Assembly (NCBI GenBank): GCA_900547385.1
Contig: URGQ01000001.1
Span: 124,001-188,000 of the forward strand
DNA: 64,000 nucleotides
Reading direction: 5' to 3'
Origin: an uncultured Oscillospiraceae bacterium
GTDB taxonomy: Bacteria; Bacillota; Clostridia; Oscillospirales; Ruminococcaceae
Shown here one piece after another: positions 1 to 8,721 of the stretch (its first letter is position 1; each line of letters starts with the position of its first letter). Under the pieces are notes generated by a model. It was not told the origin of the DNA. It ran no database searches and saw only the letters and a program-made list of their open reading frames with translations. The translations under genes and the position numbers were made by a program.

Positions 1-1061
1 CCGAGAATATTCCACACCTCACCGCTTCTGCGCTGAATGGCAATGGTCCGGAAGCTCATTTGCAGAGAATTGAGCAGAGCTGCCATAGTGCTGGGCCCCG
101 CAATATTGACCCGGTACTCCCGCTGCAAAACCTCCACCATACCCCGGCTGACCACCTCGGCATACAGCCCCTCAAATGGCAAAAACAGGATGCCGAATTC
201 GGTGGTCTCGGGCGGGCAAAGGTACTTTTCGCGGATATCCTTAGCTTCCATCCGGACGGTAAGCAGCAGCTGCCGCACCGCCGATTGAATCGCCGCCGGG
301 TCACCGGAATCATAGGCGTCCCGGAGGGCAGCGTAGCTATCTCCAGGGAATTTGGCATCGATGGGAAGCCAAATAAAGCTGCCATCCTCCGCAGGAAGTT
401 TGACAGCGTATTCCACCACATTGCGGCTACCAGGAACCGTTGCCACATTTTTGCAGTACTGCTCCGGAGCGAGAATGTCCTCCAGGATAGCGCCAAGCTG
501 CACTTCCCCCAGAATTCCACGAGTTTTCACATTGCTGAGGACCTTTTTGAGGTCGCCGACGCCCTGGGCCAGCGACTGCATTTCACCCAGGCCGCGGTAG
601 ACCTGCTCCAGGCGCTCATTGACCAGGCGGAAGGATTCGGTCATGCGGTCATTGAGGGCCTTTTGCAGCTTTTCATCAACGGTCTGGCGCATTTCGTCCA
701 ATTTGGCATTGTTATCCTGGCGAATAATGGAGAGCTGGCGTTCCATGGACACGCGCGCGTCCTCCAGCGCGCGCGTGGACTGCTGGGAGAATGTGGATAG
801 TCTATTTTCAAACTGGGTGAGCTGCTCCAGCAGGGCCCGGCTTTCGCTTTGCGACTGGGACTGCTGGGACTGCATGAGGTACTTGCCGAGGGTGAGGATA
901 TCGGCCTGCACCGAACGCTCCAGATCGCTTTGCAGGCGCTGGAGCTGGGTGGAAATATCATTTTGGCAGGACTTTTTGACCTGCGTAAGCAGGTAGATGA
1001 GCAGAGCAAGGATGAGGACGGCCGCCCCCAACAGCACCCAGCCCATGGTTTGCTGATCCAT
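1..1061 (-). CDS. rmuC: RmuC-family DNA recombination protein (C-terminus cut by window edge)
   Basis: RmuC proteins limit recombination at inverted repeats in E. coli, and their core resembles a restriction-endonuclease fold. About 353 residues are visible. A single N-terminal membrane helix (about residues 8-26) is followed by a long Gln/Ser/Arg-rich coiled coil to about residue 150. The conserved RmuC core comes next, including the block FGILFLPFEGLYAEV in the last quarter. The ATG start was chosen because AGGAGA lies about 8 bases upstream and the membrane helix follows at once. A terminator separates it from the gene upstream, so it should have its own promoter in the 1062-1218 gap. The family call is firm; the role in this organism is inferred from homology. 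Confidence 0.9.
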   Translation of the reverse strand, partial: MDQQTMGWVLLGAAVLILALLIYLLTQVKKSCQNDISTQLQRLQSDLERSVQADILTLGKYLMQSQQSQSQSESRALLEQLTQFENRLSTFSQQSTRALEDARVSMERQLSIIRQDNNAKLDEMRQTVDEKLQKALNDRMTESFRLVNERLEQVYRGLGEMQSLAQGVGDLKKVLSNVKTRGILGEVQLGAILEDILAPEQYCKNVATVPGSRNVVEYAVKLPAEDGSFIWLPIDAKFPGDSYAALRDAYDSGDPAAIQSAVRQLLLTVRMEAKDIREKYLCPPETTEFGILFLPFEGLYAEVVSRGMVEVLQREYRVNIAGPSTMAALLNSLQMSFRTIAIQRRSGEVWNIL

Positions 1062-1218
1062 AGGTTTTCTCTCCTGAATTTGGCCAAATGCGAACTGTTG
1101 TTCTTCTACAATTCCCATTGTAGCACAAATGTTCGATGATGTAAAGGGGCGAACAAAAGTTTGTAGGAGTGAACGAAAATTCTAACAATTTGGGGGCTTG
1201 ACAGTGGGCAGGGTGCAT

Positions 1219-1247
1219 AAAAAAGCCCCCGGCGAAGGGGGCTTTTT
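1219..1247 (-). terminator. Rho-independent terminator after the surface protein gene
   Basis: A six-base-pair GC stem (GCCCCC/GGGGGC) with a six-base loop is followed, on the minus strand, by a run of six T. It lies between the stop of the surface protein gene and the start of rmuC. A-tracts and T-tracts on both sides could make it bidirectional. Confidence 0.85.
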
Positions 1248-1260
1248 GGTGGGGCATTAG

Positions 1261-2427
1261 TTATTTTTTGCGGAGGACAGCGGCGGCGCCGAGCAGCGCC
1301 ATAACAGCAGCCGCGGCGGCCACGCCGACGAGGTCATTGGCGCCGGTGGTGGGGTTCTTCTGGTCATCGGTCTTGGGGGTGTCCTGGGTAGGGCTGATGA
1401 TGACGATGGTGGTGGGGCCTTCCTCCTTGACGGGGGTGATGTTGCCCTTGGCGTCAGCAGTTACCTTGCCGGTAATGGGAGTAGGTTCATCTGTAATACC
1501 ACTATTTCTTACTTTGGTGGTACCGTTAGGTGTGATAGTGGCAGTAAAATTATAAGAGGCTTGACCATCACGGTAGTCGCCCAGCAGGATATCGCCATTG
1601 TTGCCTTCAGTGCCAGTAAAGGTATTGTTTTCAATGGTTGCATTCAGAGAGCCGTTGCCGCTGTTAACGAAGCGGACCGGGGCTGCATACCCTATGTTAG
1701 CATCGCCGCAGTTGGTAAAGGTGCAGTTTTTCACAGTGACAATCTGTGCACCACTGGCCTTATGATTGAAGTTTACAGGAACTTGGCCACCGTTGAATGT
1801 GCAGTTATCAATGACAACCGTACCGTCCGCATTAGAGTAGAGGGCAGTTGCCTTGGTGAGAAAGTCGCAGCCTGTTACGGAGATGTTATTGACACCTGTA
1901 GTACCAGTGATGTATATACGCTGGACATTTTCCTTTCCGCTATTTTCCTTACTATCACAATTGGTGAGGTTGATGTTTACCGTATGGTTGGTGTGACGCT
2001 CGCCCCAAACACCGAGATTATAAAGATTGGAGGCAGTGATGGTGATATCCTTTTCGAGATAAGCACCACCACTCTTGACCTGCAAACCGGTATCACGGCT
2101 AAACATATAGGTATCAACTTCGAGGTCACATTCGCCATCGGAAATATAAGCGCCGTTGCCAATAATGGTAATATTATCCGCAACATGGCCGTGGGTCAAA
2201 GAACCGACATCGGAATTAGGGCGGCAGGTGATGGTGATATCACCCTTATTAGCCATATAAGCGGCCTTCAAAGCTTCGGCCAGAGTGGCGGTTTGATCAG
2301 AAGTATCGCCCGCCTGCCAATAAACATTTTTACTTTCTTCCCAGGTGATTTCATCAGCCATGGAAACGACAGGCAGCATGACGGCCAGCAGGAGGAGGGC
2401 CAGCGCCAGGCTAAGGAGCTTTTTCAT
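1261..2427 (-). CDS. Secreted beta-helix surface protein with C-terminal anchor
   Basis: A 388-residue exported protein of unknown function. Residues 1-24 form a signal peptide (MKKLLSLALALLLLAVMLP, cleavage near SMA). Residues about 60-320 are rich in short Asn/Thr/Val repeats such as ITIIGNGAYI, VNINLTNC and VTVKNCTFTNC, typical of a right-handed parallel beta-helix. A Pro/Thr/Asp linker leads to NPTTGAND, a hydrophobic helix and a final RKK tail. That arrangement resembles a sortase sorting signal, though with NPTTG in place of LPXTG; the tail could instead simply be a membrane anchor. No catalytic residues could be assigned. It is monocistronic, with terminators on both sides. Adhesion or glycan binding would be a guess from fold class only. 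Confidence 0.75.
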   Translation of the reverse strand: MKKLLSLALALLLLAVMLPVVSMADEITWEESKNVYWQAGDTSDQTATLAEALKAAYMANKGDITITCRPNSDVGSLTHGHVADNITIIGNGAYISDGECDLEVDTYMFSRDTGLQVKSGGAYLEKDITITASNLYNLGVWGERHTNHTVNINLTNCDSKENSGKENVQRIYITGTTGVNNISVTGCDFLTKATALYSNADGTVVIDNCTFNGGQVPVNFNHKASGAQIVTVKNCTFTNCGDANIGYAAPVRFVNSGNGSLNATIENNTFTGTEGNNGDILLGDYRDGQASYNFTATITPNGTTKVRNSGITDEPTPITGKVTADAKGNITPVKEEGPTTIVIISPTQDTPKTDDQKNPTTGANDLVGVAAAAAVMALLGAAAVLRKK

Positions 2428-2647
2428 AAGACATTACCTCTTTCTTTTTGGGGTTTCCCCTCTTTATTTCCGGCAGGTGAATCACGTCCGCGAGTAAAAG
2501 AATCATGTTTGCCCGCAAACATGAAATCCCCCATATGGGGGATGCCGGTAATGTTATTTTAGCAATTCAAGCGAATAAAGTCAAGAAAACAGTGGAAGTT
2601 TTTTCATCTTTGTAGGAGTTGCCAAAAGCGAAGAGGGAAATTTATGC

Positions 2648-2680
2648 AAAAAAGCAGAGGCCCGGTGAGGGACCCCTGCT
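2648..2680 (-). terminator. Terminator of the potABCD operon
   Basis: On the minus strand a ten-pair stem (GCAGGGGTCC with GGGCCTCTGC, two G-T wobbles) is followed by TTTTTT, just after the potD stop codon. Confidence 0.9.
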
Positions 2681-2687
2681 GGGAAAA

Positions 2688-3920
2688 TCATTCCTCCCGC
2701 TTTTTGCGGGTGGCACGGACGATATTGAGGGCAATGATGCCCGCCACGCAGGCGCCGAGGAACATGGGCATGATCATGGCGCTGTATTTTTCATCGGCGG
2801 TAAGGACCTCGGCCCATTTGCTGTCGATGTACAGCGACAGCTCCGGACCGATATAGGTGTAGTAGCCGCAGTGGGCCAGGGACTCCTCATCGGGGTAGGC
2901 GGTGGGGTCGGTTTTTGTCTCCTCATCCAGCAGCTCGTACACCTTCGTATTGGGGGTGGAATAGCCGATGGCCTCGGTATTGGCAAGGCCGACCTCCGGC
3001 TCCAGCATAAAGTTGATATACATTTCCGCCAGCTCCCGCTTCTGGCTCTCCTTGGGGATGCACAGGCAATCGGTGAAAAGATTGCTGCCCTCCACGGGGA
3101 TGGAGAAGGCAAGGTCGGGGTTGTCCGCTATCATGGTGACGGCATCGCCGTTATAATAGGGCGCCATGGCCGCTTCCCCGCCGATCATCTTATCGAACAC
3201 CTCATCGGCGACATAGGCCTGAATGACCTTTTTCTGCTCCTTCAGCAGCACCACGGCCTTATCCACCTGCTCGGTGCTTTCGGCATTAATGGGCAGCCCC
3301 AAATAAGCAAAGGTGATGCCGAAGGCGTCCTTGGAGTTATTGATCATCAGGATATTATCCATATAGGCTTCGCTCCACAGGGCGCCCCAGCTGGCCACCA
3401 CCGCTTCGTCCTCTACCATTTTGGTATTGTAGATGAGCCCCAGCACGCCCCAGGTATAGGGCACCGAATACTCATTGGTGGGGTCGTAGGACTGGTAAAG
3501 GTACTTTTCATCGATGTTTTTCAGGTTGGGGATATTGGACATATCCGGCTTTTGCAGCATCCCCTCGGCGATCATACGGGAGATCATGTAGTCGGAGGGA
3601 ACGACGATATCATAGACGGCGCCGCCGGTTTTCAGCTTGGCGTACATCGATTCATTGGTATCGTAATTGGAATAGATGACCCGGATGCCGGTGACCTCCT
3701 CAAAGGCCTTGTTGACATCCAGTCCGCCATCGGCACCGTCGGAGATATACTCGCCGCAATTGTAGACGCTGATGGAGTAGCCCTTATCCTTGTAGCGGCC
3801 GTAGTAGTCCATATCCAGCACCGAGGTATCAATACCGGTGCCGGCGGCAAGGGCAGCAACAGGCAGCAGGGCAGCGGCCATCACAAGGGCTAAAAGGAGG
3901 GAGAAAATACGCTTTTTCAT
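2688..3920 (-). CDS. potD: Spermidine/putrescine ABC transporter substrate-binding protein, membrane-anchored
   Basis: Extracellular polyamine-binding component of the PotABCD importer. The 410-residue protein has a signal peptide (residues 1-26) and then a PotD-type two-lobe fold, with conserved stretches such as YDIVVPSDYMI, YSVPYTWGVLGLIYN and the C-terminal lobe YINFMLEPEVG. Family members are usually about 350 residues and, in Gram-positives, lipoproteins. Here the signal peptide has no lipobox cysteine, and a hydrophobic helix near residues 380-402 followed by RATRKKREE suggests anchoring by a C-terminal transmembrane segment. The start overlaps the potC stop by four bases (ATGA), so the two are translationally coupled. 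The polyamine assignment rests on family resemblance and operon order; the exact ligand is not proven. Confidence 0.92.
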   Translation of the reverse strand: MKKRIFSLLLALVMAAALLPVAALAAGTGIDTSVLDMDYYGRYKDKGYSISVYNCGEYISDGADGGLDVNKAFEEVTGIRVIYSNYDTNESMYAKLKTGGAVYDIVVPSDYMISRMIAEGMLQKPDMSNIPNLKNIDEKYLYQSYDPTNEYSVPYTWGVLGLIYNTKMVEDEAVVASWGALWSEAYMDNILMINNSKDAFGITFAYLGLPINAESTEQVDKAVVLLKEQKKVIQAYVADEVFDKMIGGEAAMAPYYNGDAVTMIADNPDLAFSIPVEGSNLFTDCLCIPKESQKRELAEMYINFMLEPEVGLANTEAIGYSTPNTKVYELLDEETKTDPTAYPDEESLAHCGYYTYIGPELSLYIDSKWAEVLTADEKYSAMIMPMFLGACVAGIIALNIVRATRKKREE

Positions 3921-4783
3921 GCCTTCAGCTCCTCCTTTCGCATCATCTGCTTTTCCTTGCGGGCAGAGTAATAGTTGCTGAGAAGCAGCAGCGCCAGCAC
4001 CACCACAAATATGATGGCGGTAAGGGCATTGATCTCCGGGCTGACACGCTTGCGGACCATCGAGAAGATGGTGACGGGCAGAGTCTGCGAGGAGGCGCTG
4101 GACACAAAGTAGCTGATGACGAAGTCATCCAGCGAGTAGGTGAACGCCATGAGGAAGCCGGATACCATGCCGGGCATGATCTCCGGGATGACGACCTTAT
4201 AGAAGGCCAGCTTGGGGCTGCAGCCCAGATCCTGCGCTGCCTCGAAGGTGAAGCGATCCATCTGGCGGAGCTTCGGGAGGACATTGAGGATGACATAGGG
4301 CGTGCAGAAGGTGACATGCGCGATGATGAGCGTCACGAAGCCGAGCTGCATTTCCGGCAGCTGAAGGAACGAAAGTGCGGTGCCGCCGATCCAGTTATTG
4401 AACTTCTGGATGCCATTGCCGAAGGAAACGAACAAAAGCAGCATGGAAACACCGGTAACGATCTCAGGATTGAGAATGGGCAGATAGGTGATGTTCATCA
4501 CCAGTGATTTGAACCACTTACGGCGCATGGCATAGATGCCGACCGCCGCCATGGTGCCCAGCACCAGCGCGATGACAGACGCCGCCAGCGCGATGATCAA
4601 GGTATTGCGCAGCGAGGAGAGGATCAGCTCATTGTGGAACAGCTCCTTATACCAATGGAAGGAGAAGCCGGTCCAGCTGGCGCGGGATTTGGATTCATTG
4701 AAGCTGAACGCAATGAGCACGATGATGGGCAGATACAGGAAGATGAATACCAGACGGGTATAAAGCTTGGCATACCATTTCAT
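3917..4783 (-). CDS. potC: Polyamine ABC transporter permease PotC
   Basis: Inner-membrane permease of the polyamine importer, 288 residues with six predicted membrane helices. It carries the permease-ATPase coupling (EAA) loop near residues 180-200 (FEAAQDLGCSPKLAFYKVV), where PotA would dock. It overlaps potB upstream and potD downstream by four bases each, consistent with one transcript and coupled translation. Length and motif placement match the PotC/YdcV family. Its distinction from PotB rests on gene order and on the short N-terminal region before the first helix. Confidence 0.93.
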   Translation of the reverse strand: MKWYAKLYTRLVFIFLYLPIIVLIAFSFNESKSRASWTGFSFHWYKELFHNELILSSLRNTLIIALAASVIALVLGTMAAVGIYAMRRKWFKSLVMNITYLPILNPEIVTGVSMLLLFVSFGNGIQKFNNWIGGTALSFLQLPEMQLGFVTLIIAHVTFCTPYVILNVLPKLRQMDRFTFEAAQDLGCSPKLAFYKVVIPEIMPGMVSGFLMAFTYSLDDFVISYFVSSASSQTLPVTIFSMVRKRVSPEINALTAIIFVVVLALLLLSNYYSARKEKQMMRKEELKA

Positions 4784-5595
4784 ATGAGCATCCCTCCTCT
4801 GTCATCATTGTCCTCAAACTGGTTCATGAGGCTCATAACAAGCAGGATGAATACCATCAATACCAGCGAGATGGCGGAGCCGAGATTGGGATTGTAGGCA
4901 TTGCCGAGGAACTGGGTCTCGATGAGGTCACCGACCATCATATTGGAGCCGCCGCCCAGCATACGGGAAATGATGAAGGTGGAAACAGACGGCACAAATA
5001 CCATGGTGATGCCGGTGGTGATACCGGGCACCGAAAGGGGCAGCACCACACGGGTAAAGGTATTCCACGGGTTGGCGCCGAGGTCCCCGGCAGCTTCCAG
5101 CGTGTAGGGTTCGATCTTGGTCATGATGGAATAGAGCGGAATGACCATAAAGGGCAGGTAATTATACACCATGCCCAGCACCACGGCACCCTGGGTGTAG
5201 ATCATCTTGAAGGGGCCGATGCCGAAGAACTCCAGGATGCTATTGATGACGCCGTTATTTTCCAGCAGGGTCATCCAGGCGTAGGTGCGCAGCAGGAAGT
5301 TGGTCCACATCGGCAGCATGACCAGCATAACCAGCGTGCGCTGATTATTGGCATTGTAGCGGCTCATGATAAAGCCGAGAGGATAGGCGATGACAAGGCA
5401 GATGGCAGTGGCCACCAGCGAAAGCCAGATGGAACGGACAAACACCGCGGTGTAATCCGAGACCTTGGCGACATTGGCGAAGGTGAACTGGCCATCACTG
5501 GTGGAAAGGCCGAACACCGCCACCAGAATGAGCGGTACGACGACAAAAATCACCGACCAAACAATATAGGGGACGGAAGAAAAGCGAAATTTCAT
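4780..5595 (-). CDS. potB: Polyamine ABC transporter permease PotB
   Basis: First permease of the importer, 271 residues with six predicted helices. The EAA-type loop (LEAAGDLGANPWNTFTRVVL) is near residues 173-192. The start lies four bases after the potA stop and the end overlaps potC by four bases. No truncation or unusual residue was seen. Together with PotC it should form the membrane channel through which PotD delivers polyamine. Confidence 0.93.
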   Translation of the reverse strand: MKFRFSSVPYIVWSVIFVVVPLILVAVFGLSTSDGQFTFANVAKVSDYTAVFVRSIWLSLVATAICLVIAYPLGFIMSRYNANNQRTLVMLVMLPMWTNFLLRTYAWMTLLENNGVINSILEFFGIGPFKMIYTQGAVVLGMVYNYLPFMVIPLYSIMTKIEPYTLEAAGDLGANPWNTFTRVVLPLSVPGITTGITMVFVPSVSTFIISRMLGGGSNMMVGDLIETQFLGNAYNPNLGSAISLVLMVFILLVMSLMNQFEDNDDRGGMLI

Positions 5596-5599
5596 GGCT

Positions 5600-6646
5600 T
5601 TATTCCTCCGTGCGCTTCATGATATGAATATCCATAGGCGCGACATCCATGCCGATGAGGGTCCCCGGCTCCACATACTGGGTGGTGTGGATCTTCCACT
5701 TATAGCCCATGGCGTCTACCATGATCTCATAGTGAACGCCCTTGAAGATGATGGATTCCACAATGCCGGAAATTTTGCCCTTATCGGCGGGAACGATCTT
5801 GAAGTCCTCCGGACGGACAACGACCTGTACCCGCTCCTTGGGCTCGAAGCCCTTATCGACGCAGTCGAAATAGTCATTCGCAAATTCCACGAGGAAGTCC
5901 TTATGCATGATGCCATCGATGATATTGCTTTCACCGATGAAATCGGCCACGAAGGCATTGCAGGGCTCATTGTAGATATCCTGCGGGGTACCGATCTGAA
6001 GGATGTTGCCATCCCGCATGACGACGACGCGGTCGGACATGGTGAGCGCTTCTTCCTGATCGTGGGTGACATAGATGAAGGTGATCTCCAATGCCTGCTG
6101 GATGCGCTTTAGCTCGATCTGCATTTCCTTGCGGAGCTTGAGATCCAAAGCGCCGAGGGGTTCATCCAAAAGCAGGACCTTGGGACGATTGACCAGCGCG
6201 CGGGCGATGGCCACACGCTGCTGCTGACCGCCGGAAAGCTGATTGATATGGCGTCTGTCATATCCCGAAAGGCCGACCAGCTTGAGCATTTCCTTGACGC
6301 TCTGGCGGCGTTCCTTTTCCGGTACTTTGGCGATCTTCAAGCCAAATTCCACATTCTCGTACACATTGAGGTGCGGGAACAGCGCATACCGCTGGAATAC
6401 CGTATTCACCTCACGCTTGTAGGGGGGCAGGTCATTGATGCGGACACCACCAAAAAAAACATCACCCTCCTTGGGTTGGATAAATCCGCCGATGATGCGC
6501 AAGGTAGTTGTCTTGCCACAACCGGACGGCCCAAGAAAAGTAATGAATTCCTTGTCCATGATGTCAAGGTCGATCCCCTTGAGGACCGGCTCGTCATCAA
6601 AATCGACTCTGATGCCGCGCAGGCTGATCAAAGCATTTTTGTTCAT
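5600..6646 (-). CDS. potA: Polyamine ABC transporter ATP-binding protein
   Basis: Cytoplasmic ATPase that powers the PotABCD importer, 348 residues. Walker [10 protein letters not shown] (residues 39-47), Q-loop region, ABC signature [15 protein letters not shown], Walker B VLLLDEP and the H-loop VTHDQEEAL are all intact. The C-terminal third (from about residue 240) is the TOBE-type regulatory domain of MalK/PotA-like ATPases. AGGAGG sits a few bases before the ATG. It is the first gene of the operon, behind a clear sigma-A-type promoter and a leader of about 160 bases. Confidence 0.95.
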   Translation of the reverse strand: MNKNALISLRGIRVDFDDEPVLKGIDLDIMDKEFITFLGPSGCGKTTTLRIIGGFIQPKEGDVFFGGVRINDLPPYKREVNTVFQRYALFPHLNVYENVEFGLKIAKVPEKERRQSVKEMLKLVGLSGYDRRHINQLSGGQQQRVAIARALVNRPKVLLLDEPLGALDLKLRKEMQIELKRIQQALEITFIYVTHDQEEALTMSDRVVVMRDGNILQIGTPQDIYNEPCNAFVADFIGESNIIDGIMHKDFLVEFANDYFDCVDKGFEPKERVQVVVRPEDFKIVPADKGKISGIVESIIFKGVHYEIMVDAMGYKWKIHTTQYVEPGTLIGMDVAPMDIHIMKRTEE

Positions 6647-6960
6647 TTCAACATCCTCCTTTTGCGGTAAATCTGCAGGCCCTCACACCTGCCGCAGCCG
6701 CTATTGCACCGTCCCCGCAAAAGGTTTTTAGGATACCCCGAAGATTGGGGTTCTTTCAGATGGGCATATACGAGCCGCCTTTTTATTGAATTGAATGGTC
6801 AAAATGACAGATATCAATATATCATATTTTGTCGTAATGTCAATGCTAAATTTCAAGATTTATTAGAGTTTTTCAGAAAATTTCTGCGTCTTTTTGGCAG
6901 AGCTTATGATGAACTTTGAAATACTCCTGATTTCTCCGTTTTTCTCTTAATATCTTAAAT
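6647..6960 (-). other. potA leader and promoter region; no gene seen
   Basis: This 314-base gap holds the promoter for potA and a leader of about 160 nt. The leader contains one small hairpin (ACCCC/GGGGT around 6735-6755) and a stretch just before the ribosome-binding site with no structure I could name. I recognise no riboswitch class. The far side (6900-6960) is AT-rich sequence after the flippase gene. Confidence 0.6.
6816..6843 (-). promoter_or_regulatory. Sigma-A-type promoter for potABCD
   Basis: On the minus strand, TTGACA (-35), a 16-base spacer and TATATT (-10). No gene intervenes before potA. Confidence 0.75.
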
Positions 6961-8499
6961 TCATGTTTTGGGGGATTTTTCTCCCCGCAGCAGCGAAAAA
7001 AGCCAGGAAAGCTCCTCCCGCCGCAGTGCCCCGCAAAGCAGCAGCGCCGCCCCGTAGCAGGCCAGGTAGAGGAACACCAGCAACAGGAGAATAAGCGGCT
7101 GCCCGGTCCGGGACAACAGCCTACCAAAGATCAGGCGCAGCAGCCACCAGCCCCCAACTGCCGCTGCCGCCGTAAGCAGCCAGCAGAGCGGCTGGAGCCG
7201 GAACACCGTGACCCGGGTAAGCCGCGCGGCACTGAGGGCGAAATTGAGGAGCTCGGTGGCGGAGATGGAGAAAAGATAGCCGGCCACCCCATACCGGGGC
7301 AGCAGCAGCCAAACGAGCAGCAGGCCGGTGGCGGCATCGATGATATTGTACCGCATATTGGCGCGGTACTCCCCTACCCCCTTCAGCATGCCATCCACGA
7401 GGGTATCCATATACATGATAGGCACCAGCGGCGCCAAAAGGCGTATGTACTGCCCGGCGGCGGGCTCGGAATAGATGAGCTCGCCCAGGGGATGGGCGAA
7501 GAAAAAGCAGGCCCCAGCGACGGCCATCGAAAAGAAAAGCCCCAACCGGTAAAGGCGCTCCAGCATGTAGCCAAGGCCCCGCAGCCGGCCCTGTACCTGG
7601 GCTTCGGTCAGCTCGGGAACGATGAGATCCGCAATGACGGCGATGAGCGCTGCCGGGAACAGCAAAATGGGCAGGGACATGCCTTGGATCACGCCATAGG
7701 CGGCCAGCGCCGCCTGAGCCCCGCCGCCAAAAAGGCGAAGCCCCCGCGGGACAAGCAGGTGCTGGGCGGTACTGAGTGCCGACCGTGCGTAGCTGCTGAG
7801 GGAAAGCGGCACCGTAATACGCAAAAGAGACGGCAGCATGGAGGTGCGGCAGCGGCCCGCCCGGCGAGGGAGGGAGGCGAGCAGCAAAAGCAGCAGCGCC
7901 AGGAAGGAAAAGACCTCCGAGGCGAGCATACCGAGAGTAAGGGCGCCGCAGGCGTACTCCAGGCCGTAGCCGCCCAGCCGCAGCAGCGCCAAAACTGTGC
8001 AGCCGATGCGGATGAACTGCTCCGAAAGCTGAACGAGGGACATTTTGACCGACTGGTGCATGGCAATGAAGTAGCCGCCCATGGCACCGGATGCAGCAAC
8101 AAAGGGCAGGGCGAATGCCAGCACCCGCAGGGAGAGGATAATGCGGTCATCCCCAACCCAGGCGGCCGCCGCAGGCGCCAGATAATAGAGCAGCAGTAAG
8201 GCAGCCATGCCGAAAAAAGCGGCATATCCCATGGCGCAGCCGGTGGCCCGGCGGATGGCGGCGTCATCGCCGCGACCGGTCTGCTGGGCAATGAGCCGGG
8301 TGGCGGCCAGCCGCACACCGGAGACCGCCACGGTAGTGGCAAGGGTATAGACCGACATCACCAGCTGAAAAAGCCCAATGCCCGCGGCACCGATCCTGCC
8401 GGCGACATAGACCTGGAACACCAGGGCGATGGTGCGCATCAGCAGGCTGGTAGCAGTCATGGCGGAGGTATGCAAAAGGAGCTGTTTGGCACGGCGCAT
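6961..8499 (-). CDS. spoVB: SpoVB-like MOP-superfamily lipid flippase
   Basis: A 512-residue integral membrane protein with 12-14 predicted helices of the MOP (MATE/polysaccharide exporter) superfamily. The N-terminus (LMRTIALVFQVYVAGRIGAAG) and GLFQLVMSVYTLA resemble Bacillus SpoVB and related flippases that move lipid-linked precursors during spore cortex or wall synthesis. A second member, murJ, is encoded elsewhere in this window, so this is a paralogue rather than the sole lipid II flippase. The ATG has AGGGGAG upstream. The C-terminal cytoplasmic tail is rich in Arg and Glu. The cortex role is inferred from family; the protein could instead export another glycolipid. Confidence 0.75.
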   Translation of the reverse strand: MRRAKQLLLHTSAMTATSLLMRTIALVFQVYVAGRIGAAGIGLFQLVMSVYTLATTVAVSGVRLAATRLIAQQTGRGDDAAIRRATGCAMGYAAFFGMAALLLLYYLAPAAAAWVGDDRIILSLRVLAFALPFVAASGAMGGYFIAMHQSVKMSLVQLSEQFIRIGCTVLALLRLGGYGLEYACGALTLGMLASEVFSFLALLLLLLASLPRRAGRCRTSMLPSLLRITVPLSLSSYARSALSTAQHLLVPRGLRLFGGGAQAALAAYGVIQGMSLPILLFPAALIAVIADLIVPELTEAQVQGRLRGLGYMLERLYRLGLFFSMAVAGACFFFAHPLGELIYSEPAAGQYIRLLAPLVPIMYMDTLVDGMLKGVGEYRANMRYNIIDAATGLLLVWLLLPRYGVAGYLFSISATELLNFALSAARLTRVTVFRLQPLCWLLTAAAAVGGWWLLRLIFGRLLSRTGQPLILLLLVFLYLACYGAALLLCGALRREELSWLFSLLRGEKSPKT

Positions 8500-8594
8500 A
8501 TGCGGCTCTCCCCTCCCATTTTGCGGTATCTCCTTTTATCTTATGGGTGGATGGCGGGAAATAGACGGGCGAGGCGCAGAAGGAAGGTGCGGCC

Positions 8595-8670
8595 GCAGGC
8601 CGTTTCGCCCCTTGGGGCGAAACACACGGGCAAAGCCTGTGGCGGCGGTGCGGAGCGCCGCCGGGCCTGC
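8595..8670 (+). repeat. Cloverleaf repeat copy 1 (closing stem plus three hairpins)
   Basis: Closing stem GCAGGCC (8595-8601) / GGCCTGC (8664-8670). Arm 1 GTTTCGCCCC/GGGGCGAAAC with loop TT; arm 2 CACGGGC/GCCTGTG with loop AAA; arm 3 GGCGGTGC/GCGCCGCC with loop GGA (8652-8654). It lies between two minus-strand genes and shares its design, not its sequence, with the copies at 10685, 28222 and 33257. Confidence 0.8.
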
Positions 8671-8721
8671 TGACACATCCAGTAAATGGCATAAATCCGG
8701 CTCAGGAAAAGGCGGTGGCAA

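Noticed and set aside
1561..2562. Long plus-strand frame opposite the beta-helix protein
   Set aside because: It has no ribosome-binding site or recognisable domain; the minus-strand gene has a signal peptide, start site and terminator.
6704..6919. Small plus-strand ORF in the potA leader
   Set aside because: It overlaps the potA promoter and leader, lacks a ribosome-binding site and resembles nothing.
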